Assembly: GCF_003012055.1 (NCBI RefSeq) | Contig: NZ_JYGE01000003.1 | Location: 660,600-724,599 of the forward strand | From: Peptostreptococcus russellii | GTDB lineage: Bacteria > Bacillota > Clostridia > Peptostreptococcales > Peptostreptococcaceae | DNA length: 64,000 nucleotides | Direction: 5' to 3' | Part shown: in pieces, positions 36,048 through 45,193 of the stretch | Position numbering within the stretch: the stretch's first letter is position 1 | Layout of the letters: each line of letters opens with the position of its first letter | The notes under the pieces: model-generated | Told to the model about the DNA's origin: nothing | Seen by the model: only the letters and a program-made list of their open reading frames with translations | Database searches by the model: none | Program-made: the position numbers and the translations under genes

Positions 36048-36782
36048 CCCAAGTTGAAATATTACTACAGCTATTAGCGTTCCCAAAATTCCTCCTGCCA
36101 TAGCCTCCCAAAAGGTATGTATTTCTCCTTCTATACGGCTTTGGGCAACCAATATAGCCATCAAGTAAGCTAGAGATGAGGCTTCAACACGCTCTGTCAT
36201 CAAAGTGATTGATGTTGCTAGAGCAAAAGCTAAAGCCGCATGACCACTAGGCATTCCACCTCTTAAAGGTGTTCCTGTAAAGGTAATTGCCTTAACTACT
36301 ACTACAGCTATTAAAACGATAACTATACATATAAGCGTAATATGTAACTCTGATTCTCTTATTCTAAATACTAAGTTCCCCGTTAAATCTGTAAGCTTAT
36401 TATAAAACAATATATAGGCTACAACTACAGCATACATAGCAGAAACCAAGACTGCACCAGCTGCAACATCTTTAGCAATTTTCGCCAAAGGATGTATCTC
36501 TCTAGTTACCAAGTCAACTGTTTTTTCCACTGCAGTATTCATCATTTCAGATATTACAACTAAGGTAATCGCTCCTAAAAGTAGCACAAATTCAATTTTA
36601 GAAAAATTGAAAAATAAACTCGCAATTAAAACAAGAAATGATGCTAGATAATGTAATTTCATATTTCTTTCGCTTTTAAATGTATACATTATTCCTTCTA
36701 TCGCAGCATTTACAGACTTTACAAAACTCTGTTTTTTCTTTTTCCCCTTTTTTTTGCTTCTTCTATCAGTTCTATTGCCCAT
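36036..36782 (-). CDS. Undecaprenol/diacylglycerol kinase fused to PAP2 phosphatase
   Basis: A 248-residue membrane protein of two enzymes. Residues ~18-128 are a DgkA-type kinase (MKLHYLASFLVLIASLFF, then SEMMNTAVEKTVDLVT with the catalytic Glu/Asn), which in Gram-positives phosphorylates undecaprenol. Residues ~150-248 are a PAP2 phosphatase (PSGHAALAFA and SRIEGEIHTFWEAMAGG, the latter with the catalytic His). Thus one chain could both add and remove lipid phosphate. The N-terminus is very basic (RRSKKKGKKKK). It begins immediately after ybeY with no gap. The kinase substrate is inferred from the family. Confidence 0.9.
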   Translation of the reverse strand: MGNRTDRRSKKKGKKKKQSFVKSVNAAIEGIMYTFKSERNMKLHYLASFLVLIASLFFNFSKIEFVLLLGAITLVVISEMMNTAVEKTVDLVTREIHPLAKIAKDVAAGAVLVSAMYAVVVAYILFYNKLTDLTGNLVFRIRESELHITLICIVIVLIAVVVVKAITFTGTPLRGGMPSGHAALAFALATSITLMTERVEASSLAYLMAILVAQSRIEGEIHTFWEAMAGGILGTLIAVVIFQLGLFY

Positions 36783-37247
36783 CTATAAATCCCTCGTAAT
36801 AGATAATTTATTTAATACCTCTTCCTCTTTGGAATGCATTTCTTTTGCTTCTTCCTCTTCCATATGATCATAGCCCAATAAATGGAACATACTATGACAA
36901 ACTAAAAAGCATATCTCTCTTTCTAAGCTATGATTGTACTCTTTTGCCTGCTCATTCGCCCTTTCAATAGAGATTACTATATCTCCTAGCGACTGTTCTT
37001 CATAGTCGACATCAAACTCATCATCTGTTAAAAGAGGAAAAGAAAGTACATCTGTTACCTTGTCTATACCCCTATAATCTCTGTTAAGAGTTCTTATTTC
37101 ATCGTTTGTAACAAAAGATAAACTCACTTCATAGTCATCAGAGTATCCTTCATAGTCTAAGCATTCATTTATTACAGACTTAATCTTTTCTAATAAGTCC
37201 TCATTTAATTTTTTAAATTCTTGTCTATCATCAAATATTATATCCAT
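36783..37247 (-). CDS. ybeY: Endoribonuclease YbeY
   Basis: A metal-dependent single-strand RNase used in 16S rRNA maturation and ribosome quality control. The 154-residue protein has the zinc-binding signature HSMFHLLGYDH near residues 117-127 (HxxxHxxxxDH), preceded by the TDVLSFPL segment. It sits between phoH (37 bases) and the DgkA-PAP2 gene (no gap), as in many Firmicutes. Confidence 0.95.
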   Translation of the reverse strand: MDIIFDDRQEFKKLNEDLLEKIKSVINECLDYEGYSDDYEVSLSFVTNDEIRTLNRDYRGIDKVTDVLSFPLLTDDEFDVDYEEQSLGDIVISIERANEQAKEYNHSLEREICFLVCHSMFHLLGYDHMEEEEAKEMHSKEEEVLNKLSITRDL

Positions 37248-37284
37248 ATCTATGCACCTCTATTTTTACTTTTGAAACTCAAAA

Positions 37285-38313
37285 TTATCTTCTCTTTTTA
37301 TTTTTTGAATTATCATTTCTTGACTTATCATTTCTTAATTTTTTACTTTCTTTATATTCCCTTTCCTTATCAAACTTTGCATAAGCCCTGATAATCCTTT
37401 GAACTAACTCATGTCTTACAACATCTTTTTCAGTCAACTCTTTATAACCAATCCCCTTGACGCCATCGAGAATTTTTGCCGCCTGTACCAAGCCGCTATC
37501 TCTGTGTATAGGTAAATCTATTTGTGTAATATCACCAGTAACTACAGCTTTTGATCCAAATCCCAGTCTGGTTAAAAACATTTTCATCTGCTCTGGTGTA
37601 GTATTTTGTGCTTCATCTAGTATTATAAAAGCATTATCAAGTGTTCTACCTCTCATAAATGCTAGTGGAGCAACTTCAATAGTACCTCTTTCTAGAAACT
37701 TATTAAATTTATCCGCTCCAAACATTTCAAATAAAGCATCATATAATGGTCTTAAATAAGGATCTACCTTATCCTTTAAGTCTCCTGGTAAGAAACCTAA
37801 AGACTCTCCCGCTTCTACCGCTGGTCTAGTCAAGATTATTCTAGATACCTCATCATTTTTAAATGCTTTTGCAGCCATCGCTACTGCTAGATATGTTTTT
37901 CCTGTACCTGCAGGTCCTATTCCAAAGGTAATATCATTATTTTCTATCAACTTCACATATTCTTTTTGACCAATAGTCTTTGGCTGTACAGGGTTTCCTT
38001 TTTTTGTTATTACTATTGTACCTTCGAGCTCTTTTATTTTCTCTTCGCTTCCATCAAATAGCAAATCTATTGAATATAAAATTGCCTGTCTATCCAAACT
38101 TTTACCCGATTTTACCATTGAATGTAGTTCATTCATAAGCTTCATAGCCATATCTACATTCTTTTCTTCCCCTATTAATACAAGTTTTCCTTCTCTTAAT
38201 AATATATCTATCTTTAAACTTTTCTCTATCAGTTTTACATTCTCATCAAAATTACCAAACATTTCTCTTTCAAATTCTTGCTCATATATTTGGAATTGTT
38301 TTTGTATTATCAA
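37285..38313 (-). CDS. PhoH-like ATPase
   Basis: A PhoH-family P-loop ATPase of 342 residues, thought to act on RNA together with YbeY. Walker A GIGPAGTGKTYLAVAMA is near residue 131-147 and Walker B FIILDEAQNTTPEQMKMFLTR near 230-250; the region before them is KH-like. The basic C-terminal tail (KLRNDKSRNDNSKNKKRR) could bind RNA. The TTG at 38313 is chosen: AAGGAG lies eight bases before it, while a GTG nine bases earlier overlaps that site. Confidence 0.92.
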   Translation of the reverse strand: MIIQKQFQIYEQEFEREMFGNFDENVKLIEKSLKIDILLREGKLVLIGEEKNVDMAMKLMNELHSMVKSGKSLDRQAILYSIDLLFDGSEEKIKELEGTIVITKKGNPVQPKTIGQKEYVKLIENNDITFGIGPAGTGKTYLAVAMAAKAFKNDEVSRIILTRPAVEAGESLGFLPGDLKDKVDPYLRPLYDALFEMFGADKFNKFLERGTIEVAPLAFMRGRTLDNAFIILDEAQNTTPEQMKMFLTRLGFGSKAVVTGDITQIDLPIHRDSGLVQAAKILDGVKGIGYKELTEKDVVRHELVQRIIRAYAKFDKEREYKESKKLRNDKSRNDNSKNKKRR

Positions 38314-38394
38314 ATTTTTCACTCCTTAAAAAATAATTGTAGTCATAGTAAATATTATATCACGAATACCCTATACTTGCATTAAAATAGAAGT

Positions 38395-38490
38395 AAAAAG
38401 AGGATAGCACAAGCCTTCAAAAAGCTATGCTACCCTCAATAATATTCCATAGTGAGGCCATTATCTACTAAACTTCAATAACGGCCTCTA
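38395..38490 (-). terminator. Double hairpin and terminator after hpf
   Basis: Two hairpins follow hpf on the minus strand: GAGGCC-type arms at about 38456-38488, then GAGG(G)TAGCA.. / ..TGCTATCCTC at 38399-38437 followed by TTTTTAC. The second is the terminator; the first may protect the mRNA end. Confidence 0.7.
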
Positions 38491-38518
38491 TGTAAACCCT
38501 CTAAGGTTTTCAACTATA

Positions 38519-39070
38519 CTATGCTTGTTCTATTAAACCGTATCCACCATCGCCTCTTCTATACACCAAAGAGACCTCAAATGTGTCCTGATCTTTAAAT
38601 AAGAAGAAATCATGTCCTAATAAGTTCATCTGTAATACTGCTTCCTCTGGACTCATTGGTTTTAAGTCAAATCTCTTCTTTCTTTCAAATACTAATCCAT
38701 CTTCTTCTGGAACAATTTCTATCTCCTCATCTAAAAGTTCTTCAAACTTGTCGAATCTGATAGTATCATTGCCTGATTTTCTAGTCTTAAATTTATTCTT
38801 ATATTTCACTATCTGTCTATTCAACTTGTCACAAACTAAGTCGATTGCTGAATACAGGTCATCTTGCACCTCTTCAGCTCTTACTATTTGCCCGTTGATA
38901 TTATCCAGTGTAACTTCCACTTTCTGTCTTCTCTTCTTGTTTGCACTTACTGTTACTCTTAACTCTGCCTCTGGATCAAGGAGCTTTTCCAATCTGCCAA
39001 ACTTCTTATTGATGTATTCAGTGATAGCATCCGTAAGTCTAATTTTCTTCCCAGATATTATGATCTTCAT
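38519..39070 (-). CDS. hpf: Ribosome hibernation promoting factor, long form
   Basis: Stops translation by joining 70S ribosomes into 100S dimers in stationary phase. The 183-residue length marks the long HPF type: an N-terminal S30AE/YfiA domain (about 1-100, KIIISGKKIRLTDAITEYINKKFGRLEKL) and a C-terminal dimerisation domain (about 125-183, RKKRFDLKPMSPEEAVLQMNLLGHDFFLF). The ATG at 39070 has GGGAGAG upstream; the TTG seven codons earlier is not needed. It is transcribed alone, ending in a double hairpin. Confidence 0.96.
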   Translation of the reverse strand: MKIIISGKKIRLTDAITEYINKKFGRLEKLLDPEAELRVTVSANKKRRQKVEVTLDNINGQIVRAEEVQDDLYSAIDLVCDKLNRQIVKYKNKFKTRKSGNDTIRFDKFEELLDEEIEIVPEEDGLVFERKKRFDLKPMSPEEAVLQMNLLGHDFFLFKDQDTFEVSLVYRRGDGGYGLIEQA

Positions 39071-39224
39071 AAAAATCTCTCCCTTCAAGTATCAAATTCA
39101 TTTTATAAAACTAAAATCTTTGATACTATTATTCTTATATATACTATACTACTTTTTCAATATTAATAATAGTCTTTAAATTTACTCTTTTTTGTGTTAG
39201 AATGTAATTATGGTTTAAAATACT

Positions 39225-39262
39225 ACAAAAAGACCCCTTAAGCTAAATTAAAAGGTCTTTTA
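39225..39262 (-). terminator. Terminator of the TDT transporter gene
   Basis: Stem AAAAGACC (39228-39235) / GGTCTTTT (39254-39261) with an inner TTAA/TTAA pairing and a minus-strand TTTTTGTA tail. Confidence 0.75.
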
Positions 39263-39319
39263 TGATTTTAAGTCTAAATTAATCAATCAGTTTCATAATA
39301 TTTATGCTTTAAGCCTAAA

Positions 39320-40426
39320 CTAATCAATCAAATCCATAATATCGTCATCATCTTCAAATGTTACTATGCTTTCATTTCTTTTTGTTTTTTCTCTAGAGTC
39401 TGATTCTGTATCTCTTTTTCTATAAGATTCACGATTTCTTTTATTTTCCATTCTCTTTTCTCTTCTGCTTTTTTCATAAGCTATCTTTTTCTGAATTTTT
39501 TTATTATGTAACTCTGGATCTTCTAGTGTATTTATAAAGTAAGCTAGAAGAATCAGTGCGCAGACCAAAAAAACCAAAACATACTCAAAATACAGTAAAT
39601 AGTCAATAAAAGCTACCTTCATCTTATTTAAAGCTAGATATTTATTAAAATACATTGATGCGTAAACTGACACAGATACTGATACTGTATAACAAGACCA
39701 GCTAGGATAAAATCCATGGAAAATCTGAATCAACATATCTATCAAAACAAACAACAAAATTACTTGAATAATAATAAACATTATCCACATAGTTCTCGCT
39801 GAGAGAGGATATGATATCAACACTGAAGCTGGTAATATCAATCCTAGTGGCAAACTAATTAGCGAAAAAATCGGTCTAGCTGCCTGAGTACTTCCGATCG
39901 ACTTAATTCGAGCCAATACAAAAGGCACTAACACAAGCGAAACGCCCATGCAAAACTTTAATACTGTTCTACCAAATACAATCATTCCAAAATCATTACA
40001 AGTGATTGCAGCCACTCCTATACCTGAATATACCAAAAACCAACTTGAAAATACATATTTCATTTTAAAGTTAAGTACATATTTTAAAGTAAAAATAATC
40101 ATTATAATAGTATGAAGAACAACACCGACTATCCAAATATATATATTTGCTTTGTCTAGCACTACCTTCATCCAAACAGATATTAACATCAAAGACATAC
40201 TAAAACTAGAAAACAATGAAAGTCCAACAGGAGATTTAAGACTCTTGTAAAAACTTTTTGTATCAAGTATTAGCTTTAAAACTATCAGTATCAATAATAT
40301 CAATGATATTATCATACATATATCACTTAAAAATGGAATTAAATTCTTAAATATATTGCCCAACAATACCCATCCTAGAGCTAATGCAGCAACTGGTAGA
40401 GGCAGCTTGGATGTAAAATCCTTCAA
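39320..40426 (-). CDS. TDT (TehA/SLAC1-like) family transporter
   Basis: A 368-residue membrane protein with ten hydrophobic helices of the tellurite-resistance/dicarboxylate transporter family, whose relatives include anion channels. The N-terminus KLPLPVAALALGWVLLGN has the family's proline-rich first helix. A charged C-terminal tail (from ~318, rich in K, R, E) extends into the cytoplasm. The start is TTG with GAGGTG seven bases upstream. It is a single gene; its substrate is unknown. Confidence 0.8.
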   Translation of the reverse strand: MKDFTSKLPLPVAALALGWVLLGNIFKNLIPFLSDICMIISLILLILIVLKLILDTKSFYKSLKSPVGLSLFSSFSMSLMLISVWMKVVLDKANIYIWIVGVVLHTIIMIIFTLKYVLNFKMKYVFSSWFLVYSGIGVAAITCNDFGMIVFGRTVLKFCMGVSLVLVPFVLARIKSIGSTQAARPIFSLISLPLGLILPASVLISYPLSARTMWIMFIIIQVILLFVLIDMLIQIFHGFYPSWSCYTVSVSVSVYASMYFNKYLALNKMKVAFIDYLLYFEYVLVFLVCALILLAYFINTLEDPELHNKKIQKKIAYEKSRREKRMENKRNRESYRKRDTESDSREKTKRNESIVTFEDDDDIMDLID

Positions 40427-40886
40427 ATACTATCACCTCACGTAAACATAATACAATACTTTACATTATATCATAAATTCATATTTTTTTGTAAAATTTT
40501 TGTAATGATTATTTTTTAAACTAAATCACTAAAAAAGACTGCTTGTTTGCCTTATTTTTTTATTTTTTTAATTTTTAACCTCTCTTTATTTTTTATAATA
40601 ATTTTATAGTATCCTTTTAAAATATTTTTCTTTTATAGATACCTTATATTTAATATCAATATCTCTATTAAAATGTTAAGATTACTATACCTATATAATT
40701 TACAGTAATCTTCTACTTAAATCCATAGTAAAAATAGAAAATGTTGCTTGTAATTTTACCTTTAAAAACATCATTCTAAATATTTACTGTTTTTATTGGC
40801 AAACTAATTAGCTTGGATTGAAAAAACATTTTTCTTTTGATATTATAACTGTAATTAGATTTTTTTTAAGAAAGGAAAATATTTTT

Positions 40887-42227
40887 ATGAAATATGATTT
40901 AACAGAGGGAAGTATTGTTATAAAACTTTTTAAATTTACACTTCCACTAATGGTTGGTAATATACTTCAACAATTTTATAACATTGCTGATACTCTTATA
41001 GTTGGTAAGTTTCTTGGAAAAAATTCCCTAGCTGCTGTGGGATCATCCTATACCTTGATGATATTTCTAACTTCTATAGTTTTAGGGTTATGTATGGGAA
41101 GTAGTGCATTTTTCTCTATGCAGTACGGTCAAAAAAAATTTGATGATCTAAAAAATAGTTTTTTTATGTCATTTATTAGTATAGGGATAGTATCAATTTT
41201 AATTAATATTTTAGTATATGTATTTTTAGATGAAATTATGCTACTTTTAAGAATACCACCTGAGATTTACAATACTATGAGATCTTATCTTTTCTATATA
41301 TTTATTGGAATAATGGCAACTTTTTTATATAATTTTTTTGCAAGCCTTTTGAGATCTTTAGGAAACTCTCTTATCCCCCTATTATTTTTATTTATATCAA
41401 CCGTTTTAAATATTGTTTTAGACCTTGTTTTTATTTTATATTTAAATTGGGGAGTAAATGGTGCTGCTATTGCAACTGTTATAGCACAATATGTTTCTGG
41501 TGTGGGGATAATGCTTTACTATATTATTTTCTTTCCTGAATTTAGAGTAGAAAAAAAGCATATGTTTTGGAATACTACTACAATAAAATCTATAGGAAAT
41601 CTTTCTTTTCTAACGTGTGCTCAGCAGTCGGTTATGAACTTGGGTATACTTGCTGTTCAAGGTTTGGTAAATAGTTTTGGAACAGTTGTAATTGCTGCCT
41701 TTGCAATAGCTGTTAAGATTGACTCATTGGCATATATGCCTGTTCAAGATTTTGGAAATGCTTTTTCAACCTTTGTTGCACAAAATTTCGGAGCAAAAAA
41801 ATATGATAGGATATCAAAGGGAATGAAGATTTCTCTTATATCAGTATTTATATTCTGTGTTATTATAAGCACTATAATAATAGTATTTGCAGAACCTTTG
41901 ATGAGAATTTTTATTGATTCATCCCAAAAAGAAATAATTGCTATTGGATCAAACTATCTGCGTATAGAGGCTTCTTTTTATTTTGGAATAGGCCTATTGT
42001 TTTTATTTTACGGGTACTATAGAGCCATCAACAGGGCAGTTATTTCTATGTTATTAACTATTATTTCTCTTGGAAGCCGTGTTATACTAGCCTACACACT
42101 ATCTTCTATTCCTTCTATCGGAATTACAGGTATTTGGATATCTGTTCCAATAGGTTGGTTCTTAGCTGATACGGTAGGATTTTTTTATTATTTTTATTAC
42201 AAAAAAATACTTAAAACCGTCTCCTAG
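40887..42227 (+). CDS. MATE family efflux transporter
   Basis: A sodium- or proton-driven multidrug exporter of the MATE family with twelve helices in two halves; 446 residues, the usual length. The start MKYDLTEGSIVIKLFKFTLPLMVGNILQQFYNIADTLIVGKFLG is typical of the DinF/NorM-like clostridial group. I use the ATG at 40887 with AAAGGA ten bases upstream rather than an in-frame ATG 69 bases earlier that would add an AT-rich extension with no site. Substrate unknown. It stands alone, with a terminator downstream. Confidence 0.93.
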   Translation: MKYDLTEGSIVIKLFKFTLPLMVGNILQQFYNIADTLIVGKFLGKNSLAAVGSSYTLMIFLTSIVLGLCMGSSAFFSMQYGQKKFDDLKNSFFMSFISIGIVSILINILVYVFLDEIMLLLRIPPEIYNTMRSYLFYIFIGIMATFLYNFFASLLRSLGNSLIPLLFLFISTVLNIVLDLVFILYLNWGVNGAAIATVIAQYVSGVGIMLYYIIFFPEFRVEKKHMFWNTTTIKSIGNLSFLTCAQQSVMNLGILAVQGLVNSFGTVVIAAFAIAVKIDSLAYMPVQDFGNAFSTFVAQNFGAKKYDRISKGMKISLISVFIFCVIISTIIIVFAEPLMRIFIDSSQKEIIAIGSNYLRIEASFYFGIGLLFLFYGYYRAINRAVISMLLTIISLGSRVILAYTLSSIPSIGITGIWISVPIGWFLADTVGFFYYFYYKKILKTVS

Positions 42228-42755
42228 AATTGATATTTCTAGTAGTTTTAATAATATTTAAGAATTTTTTATTAATTTTCATTTAATATTAATATTTTTT
42301 CTATTCTTTTAACTTTATTCTAATAATATCGACTTAATTATACACTTAAAAATCTTACTACTTATATTAATTTTAAATAAAAAACTAAGAGCTCTAGCTA
42401 AAATTTGCTAGGGCTTTTCTTATATTCAATATACAAAATCTATATATTCTCTAGATCCAATATTTATATTTATTTTCTTAATACTCTTCTTATTTGTAAT
42501 ATCTGTCTTTAGTACTCAAAGCTATTCTATAGATGCAATAGCTATATTTACTTTCTTGCTGCTCTTATTACTATAATGTCTCTAGCCAATATTTACTATC
42601 TATTATTGTAGATAAGCAAATTTTTAACAGATATTTTCTGAATCTTTATTATTTTTAATCAATTCATATTGATTTTATTTGATTTGAATACTATTATATA
42701 ATAAGGATTATAAATTTTTAATACTCAATAAGATACCTTAAAGGAGGGATTTCAA
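42228..42755. other. Gene-free region between the MATE and CWB2 genes
   Basis: Apart from the MATE terminator I see AT-rich sequence only. A -10-like TATAAT at 42697-42702 may belong to the CWB2 gene, but no matching -35 is visible. Confidence 0.45.
42387..42421 (+). terminator. Terminator of the MATE gene
   Basis: Stem AAGAGCTCTAGC (42387-42398) / GCTAGGGCTTTT (42407-42418) and a T-rich tail, 160 bases after the stop. Confidence 0.7.
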
Positions 42756-44516
42756 ATGAAATTGAGAAGTAAAATTTTAACTGTCGGCTTATCTTTAGCT
42801 ACCATTCTATCACTATCTGTCAATGAGGCAGATGCTTCTGAAAAAACTTATAAAAGATATGCTGGCAATAACAGGTCTGAAACTTGCCTTGAAACTTCAG
42901 GTCTATCAAATGTGATTAAGGGACAGAATATAGTTATAGCAGATGGCTATAGCTTTGCTGACTCTCTTAGTGCTATGAATCTGGCAAACAAATACGATGC
43001 AGTCTTGCTATTAGACGTTGACTACAGGTTTAATGATTTAACAGTTGAAGCTTATTTAGATCTATATCAACCTGAAAATGTGTTTCTTATAGGAGGAAAA
43101 GAAAATAGAAAGTACGGGAAAATCGAGCACAAAATTACTAATATTATTCCTATCGCTGGTAAAAACAGATATGAAACAAACAAAAAAAGTTTGGATGCTG
43201 GAGGCTACGAAAATGTAGGTGTAGCAAGCGGTGAAAACTTTGCAGATGCACTTAGCTCATATTCTTTACTAAAGGAAAAAGATCTTGGTTTAATGTTAGT
43301 TAGACCAAATGAAAATTATGACTCCATGGGACGCAATGTAGAGTATACTTTTGGTGGAAAAAAATCAGTAAGTAAAGATGCTGGGGAAAGAATCTCAGGA
43401 AATAACAGATATGATACATCTATAAAAATTGCCGAAAAAAGCAAGAATAATGATATTATTTTTGTGAGTGCTAATCAATTTGCAGATGCTATGAGTGCAA
43501 TTAATCTGGTTAACTCAAAATCTGCTAATATTCTCTTAACTACTACTAACGGTGATAAAAGAGTATCTGACTTAGCTAATAAGGCTGATAACATATTTGT
43601 AGTTGGTGGTAAAAAAACTCTTCCAGATAAAAATATAGATTATGCTATACAGGGTAAAGCTCTCCCAGTAAATAATCCGAATTTAATAAGTAATATCTCA
43701 GGGTATAATCTAAGCTTTAATATCCCTAAAGACTTGTCTAATATAGTCAGCAGTAGAAAAATAGACTATCTACAGGACAATGACTTAGCTTTTTCTATGA
43801 AGTCTCCTGAATCTGGATATCTATTTACAATATATGTAAGCGATTATAGTAATTATTCCAGTGATGGTTTTCATGAAAGAAATATCGGTACTCTTAAGCA
43901 AAATGGTAAAAACTACTCCGTATTTATGAACATTGGAGCCCAGCCGAACTATAGTAATGAAGGCAAGTATATAAATGCTATAAACAAACTCTCAAATGCA
44001 ATAGAAAACGGTGCACTTTCTGGAACAAATGGCAGCTCATTTACACTGAATAGAGCTTTTTATAATGAAATGAAAAATTTATTTATACCTAAAATAAAGG
44101 CCGCAGCTAGTTCAAATGAATTGACAATACCAGGAACTGATGGCAAAGCAAAGATTAAGCTTCCAAAACATATACTTTCTAGAGTTCAGTTTAACTCTAG
44201 TGGAGATGCTATCATAAATAAAAATATATATAGAAGAACACATGATGAAGATGCTTCAACTTCTATATTCCTAATAAAATTAATACCTTATGTAGGAACT
44301 GATTCCAATACTCACATATACGCTGGAGCAAATACATACGGTACTGTTATAAAAAATGGAAAGAAATACTCACTATATGTAGATAGCCATACAGGGCCAG
44401 CTATGGTAGGTACAACGGTAGCTTTATCTAAATCAGAAAATAATCAACTTCATGAAGATAATAATGCAATTGTTAAGGCTTTAAATAATAAAAATACCTC
44501 TGGCATAATTCATTAA
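42756..44516 (+). CDS. Secreted CWB2 protein with a duplicated C-terminal domain of unknown function
   Basis: A 586-residue exported protein. After a signal peptide (cut near ADA-SEK, ~28) come three rather diverged CWB2 repeats (about 30-305; R.AGN.RSET, IAG..RYET, ISG..RYDT). The rest (about 315-586) is two copies of a similar ~130-residue unit: compare GTLKQNGKNYSVFMNIGA...KYINAINKLSNAIEN with GTVIKNGKKYSLYVDSHTG...HEDNNAIVKALNN. I do not recognise the domain. By analogy with other CWB2 proteins the repeats should hold it on the wall and the C-terminal part do the work. The start has AAAGGAGG. Confidence 0.85.
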   Translation: MKLRSKILTVGLSLATILSLSVNEADASEKTYKRYAGNNRSETCLETSGLSNVIKGQNIVIADGYSFADSLSAMNLANKYDAVLLLDVDYRFNDLTVEAYLDLYQPENVFLIGGKENRKYGKIEHKITNIIPIAGKNRYETNKKSLDAGGYENVGVASGENFADALSSYSLLKEKDLGLMLVRPNENYDSMGRNVEYTFGGKKSVSKDAGERISGNNRYDTSIKIAEKSKNNDIIFVSANQFADAMSAINLVNSKSANILLTTTNGDKRVSDLANKADNIFVVGGKKTLPDKNIDYAIQGKALPVNNPNLISNISGYNLSFNIPKDLSNIVSSRKIDYLQDNDLAFSMKSPESGYLFTIYVSDYSNYSSDGFHERNIGTLKQNGKNYSVFMNIGAQPNYSNEGKYINAINKLSNAIENGALSGTNGSSFTLNRAFYNEMKNLFIPKIKAAASSNELTIPGTDGKAKIKLPKHILSRVQFNSSGDAIINKNIYRRTHDEDASTSIFLIKLIPYVGTDSNTHIYAGANTYGTVIKNGKKYSLYVDSHTGPAMVGTTVALSKSENNQLHEDNNAIVKALNNKNTSGIIH

Positions 44517-44568
44517 TTTGATATTTTTCGATCCGATAATTTATATAAAGATAATAGATTTTTATAAC

Positions 44569-44594
44569 AAAAGCCCACTAAAAAGTGGGCTTTT
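44569..44594. terminator. Bidirectional terminator between CWB2 and DUF1064 genes
   Basis: Perfect 11-base stem AAAAGCCCACT (44569-44579) / AGTGGGCTTTT (44584-44594) with a four-base loop, working for both convergent genes. Confidence 0.9.
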
Positions 44595-44595
44595 A

Positions 44596-45000
44596 TTATA
44601 TTTCTTTAAATATTAATTTTTTATTCATATACTTATTTAAAAATAACTTCTTCTTTATATTGTATACATCCGTTTTTAAACCCTTTACATCTTCTACTAC
44701 TGTGTTTCCTTTTTCATCAATATATTTGAAGTCTGCAATGTACTCTATTTTTCTAATTACTTTTCCATTATATTCAAATTTTTCTTGTAACAAAAATTTA
44801 GGTTGCAATTCAAGATTTGTTATTAAATTTGCTCTTTCTAACATTTTTAACTCACTATATCTTTCAGCTTCTTTTTTGCTGTCAAATAAAATGCCATCTA
44901 ATTCCATTTTTTCTGCTCTATATTTACTTTTTCTTTTTTTATTTGAACTTGAATTTGTTTTTACATATTTTTTAAATTCTTCTTCTGACCAATTTATCAA
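44596..45000 (-). CDS. DUF1064 phage-type protein
   Basis: A 134-residue protein of the DUF1064 family, common in phages of Gram-positives and thought to be a small nuclease of the Holliday-junction or VRR type. The core is clear: KYRAEKMELDGILFDSKKEAERYSELKMLERA, then LELQPKF, YIADFKYIDEKGNTVVEDVKG (with candidate acidic catalytic residues) and Y.IKKKLF. The start is TTG with GGGGGAG upstream. No other phage genes are adjacent, so it is either the remnant of a prophage or an acquired single gene. Confidence 0.85.
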   Translation of the reverse strand: MINWSEEEFKKYVKTNSSSNKKRKSKYRAEKMELDGILFDSKKEAERYSELKMLERANLITNLELQPKFLLQEKFEYNGKVIRKIEYIADFKYIDEKGNTVVEDVKGLKTDVYNIKKKLFLNKYMNKKLIFKEI

Positions 45001-45144
45001 ATATTTCTCCCCCTCTTTATACTAAATCTTTATAAAATTTTTTCTTATGTTATAACTTGATTTCAACATCATTTTATCATATATCAAGTTTTTATGCGAT
45101 AAAAAAACTTTTTAGAATTTCAAAAATCAAACTACTATATTTTT

Positions 45145-45193
45145 TATAATAAAAAATCCTATGAATATTTATAGAAACATTCATAGGATTTTT
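45145..45193 (-). terminator. Terminator overlapping the stop codon of the secreted-protein gene
   Basis: A perfect 15-base stem, AAAAATCCTATGAAT (45152-45166) / its complement (45179-45193), with a minus-strand T-rich tail. The stop codon of the gene (45181-45183) is inside the first arm. Confidence 0.88.
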
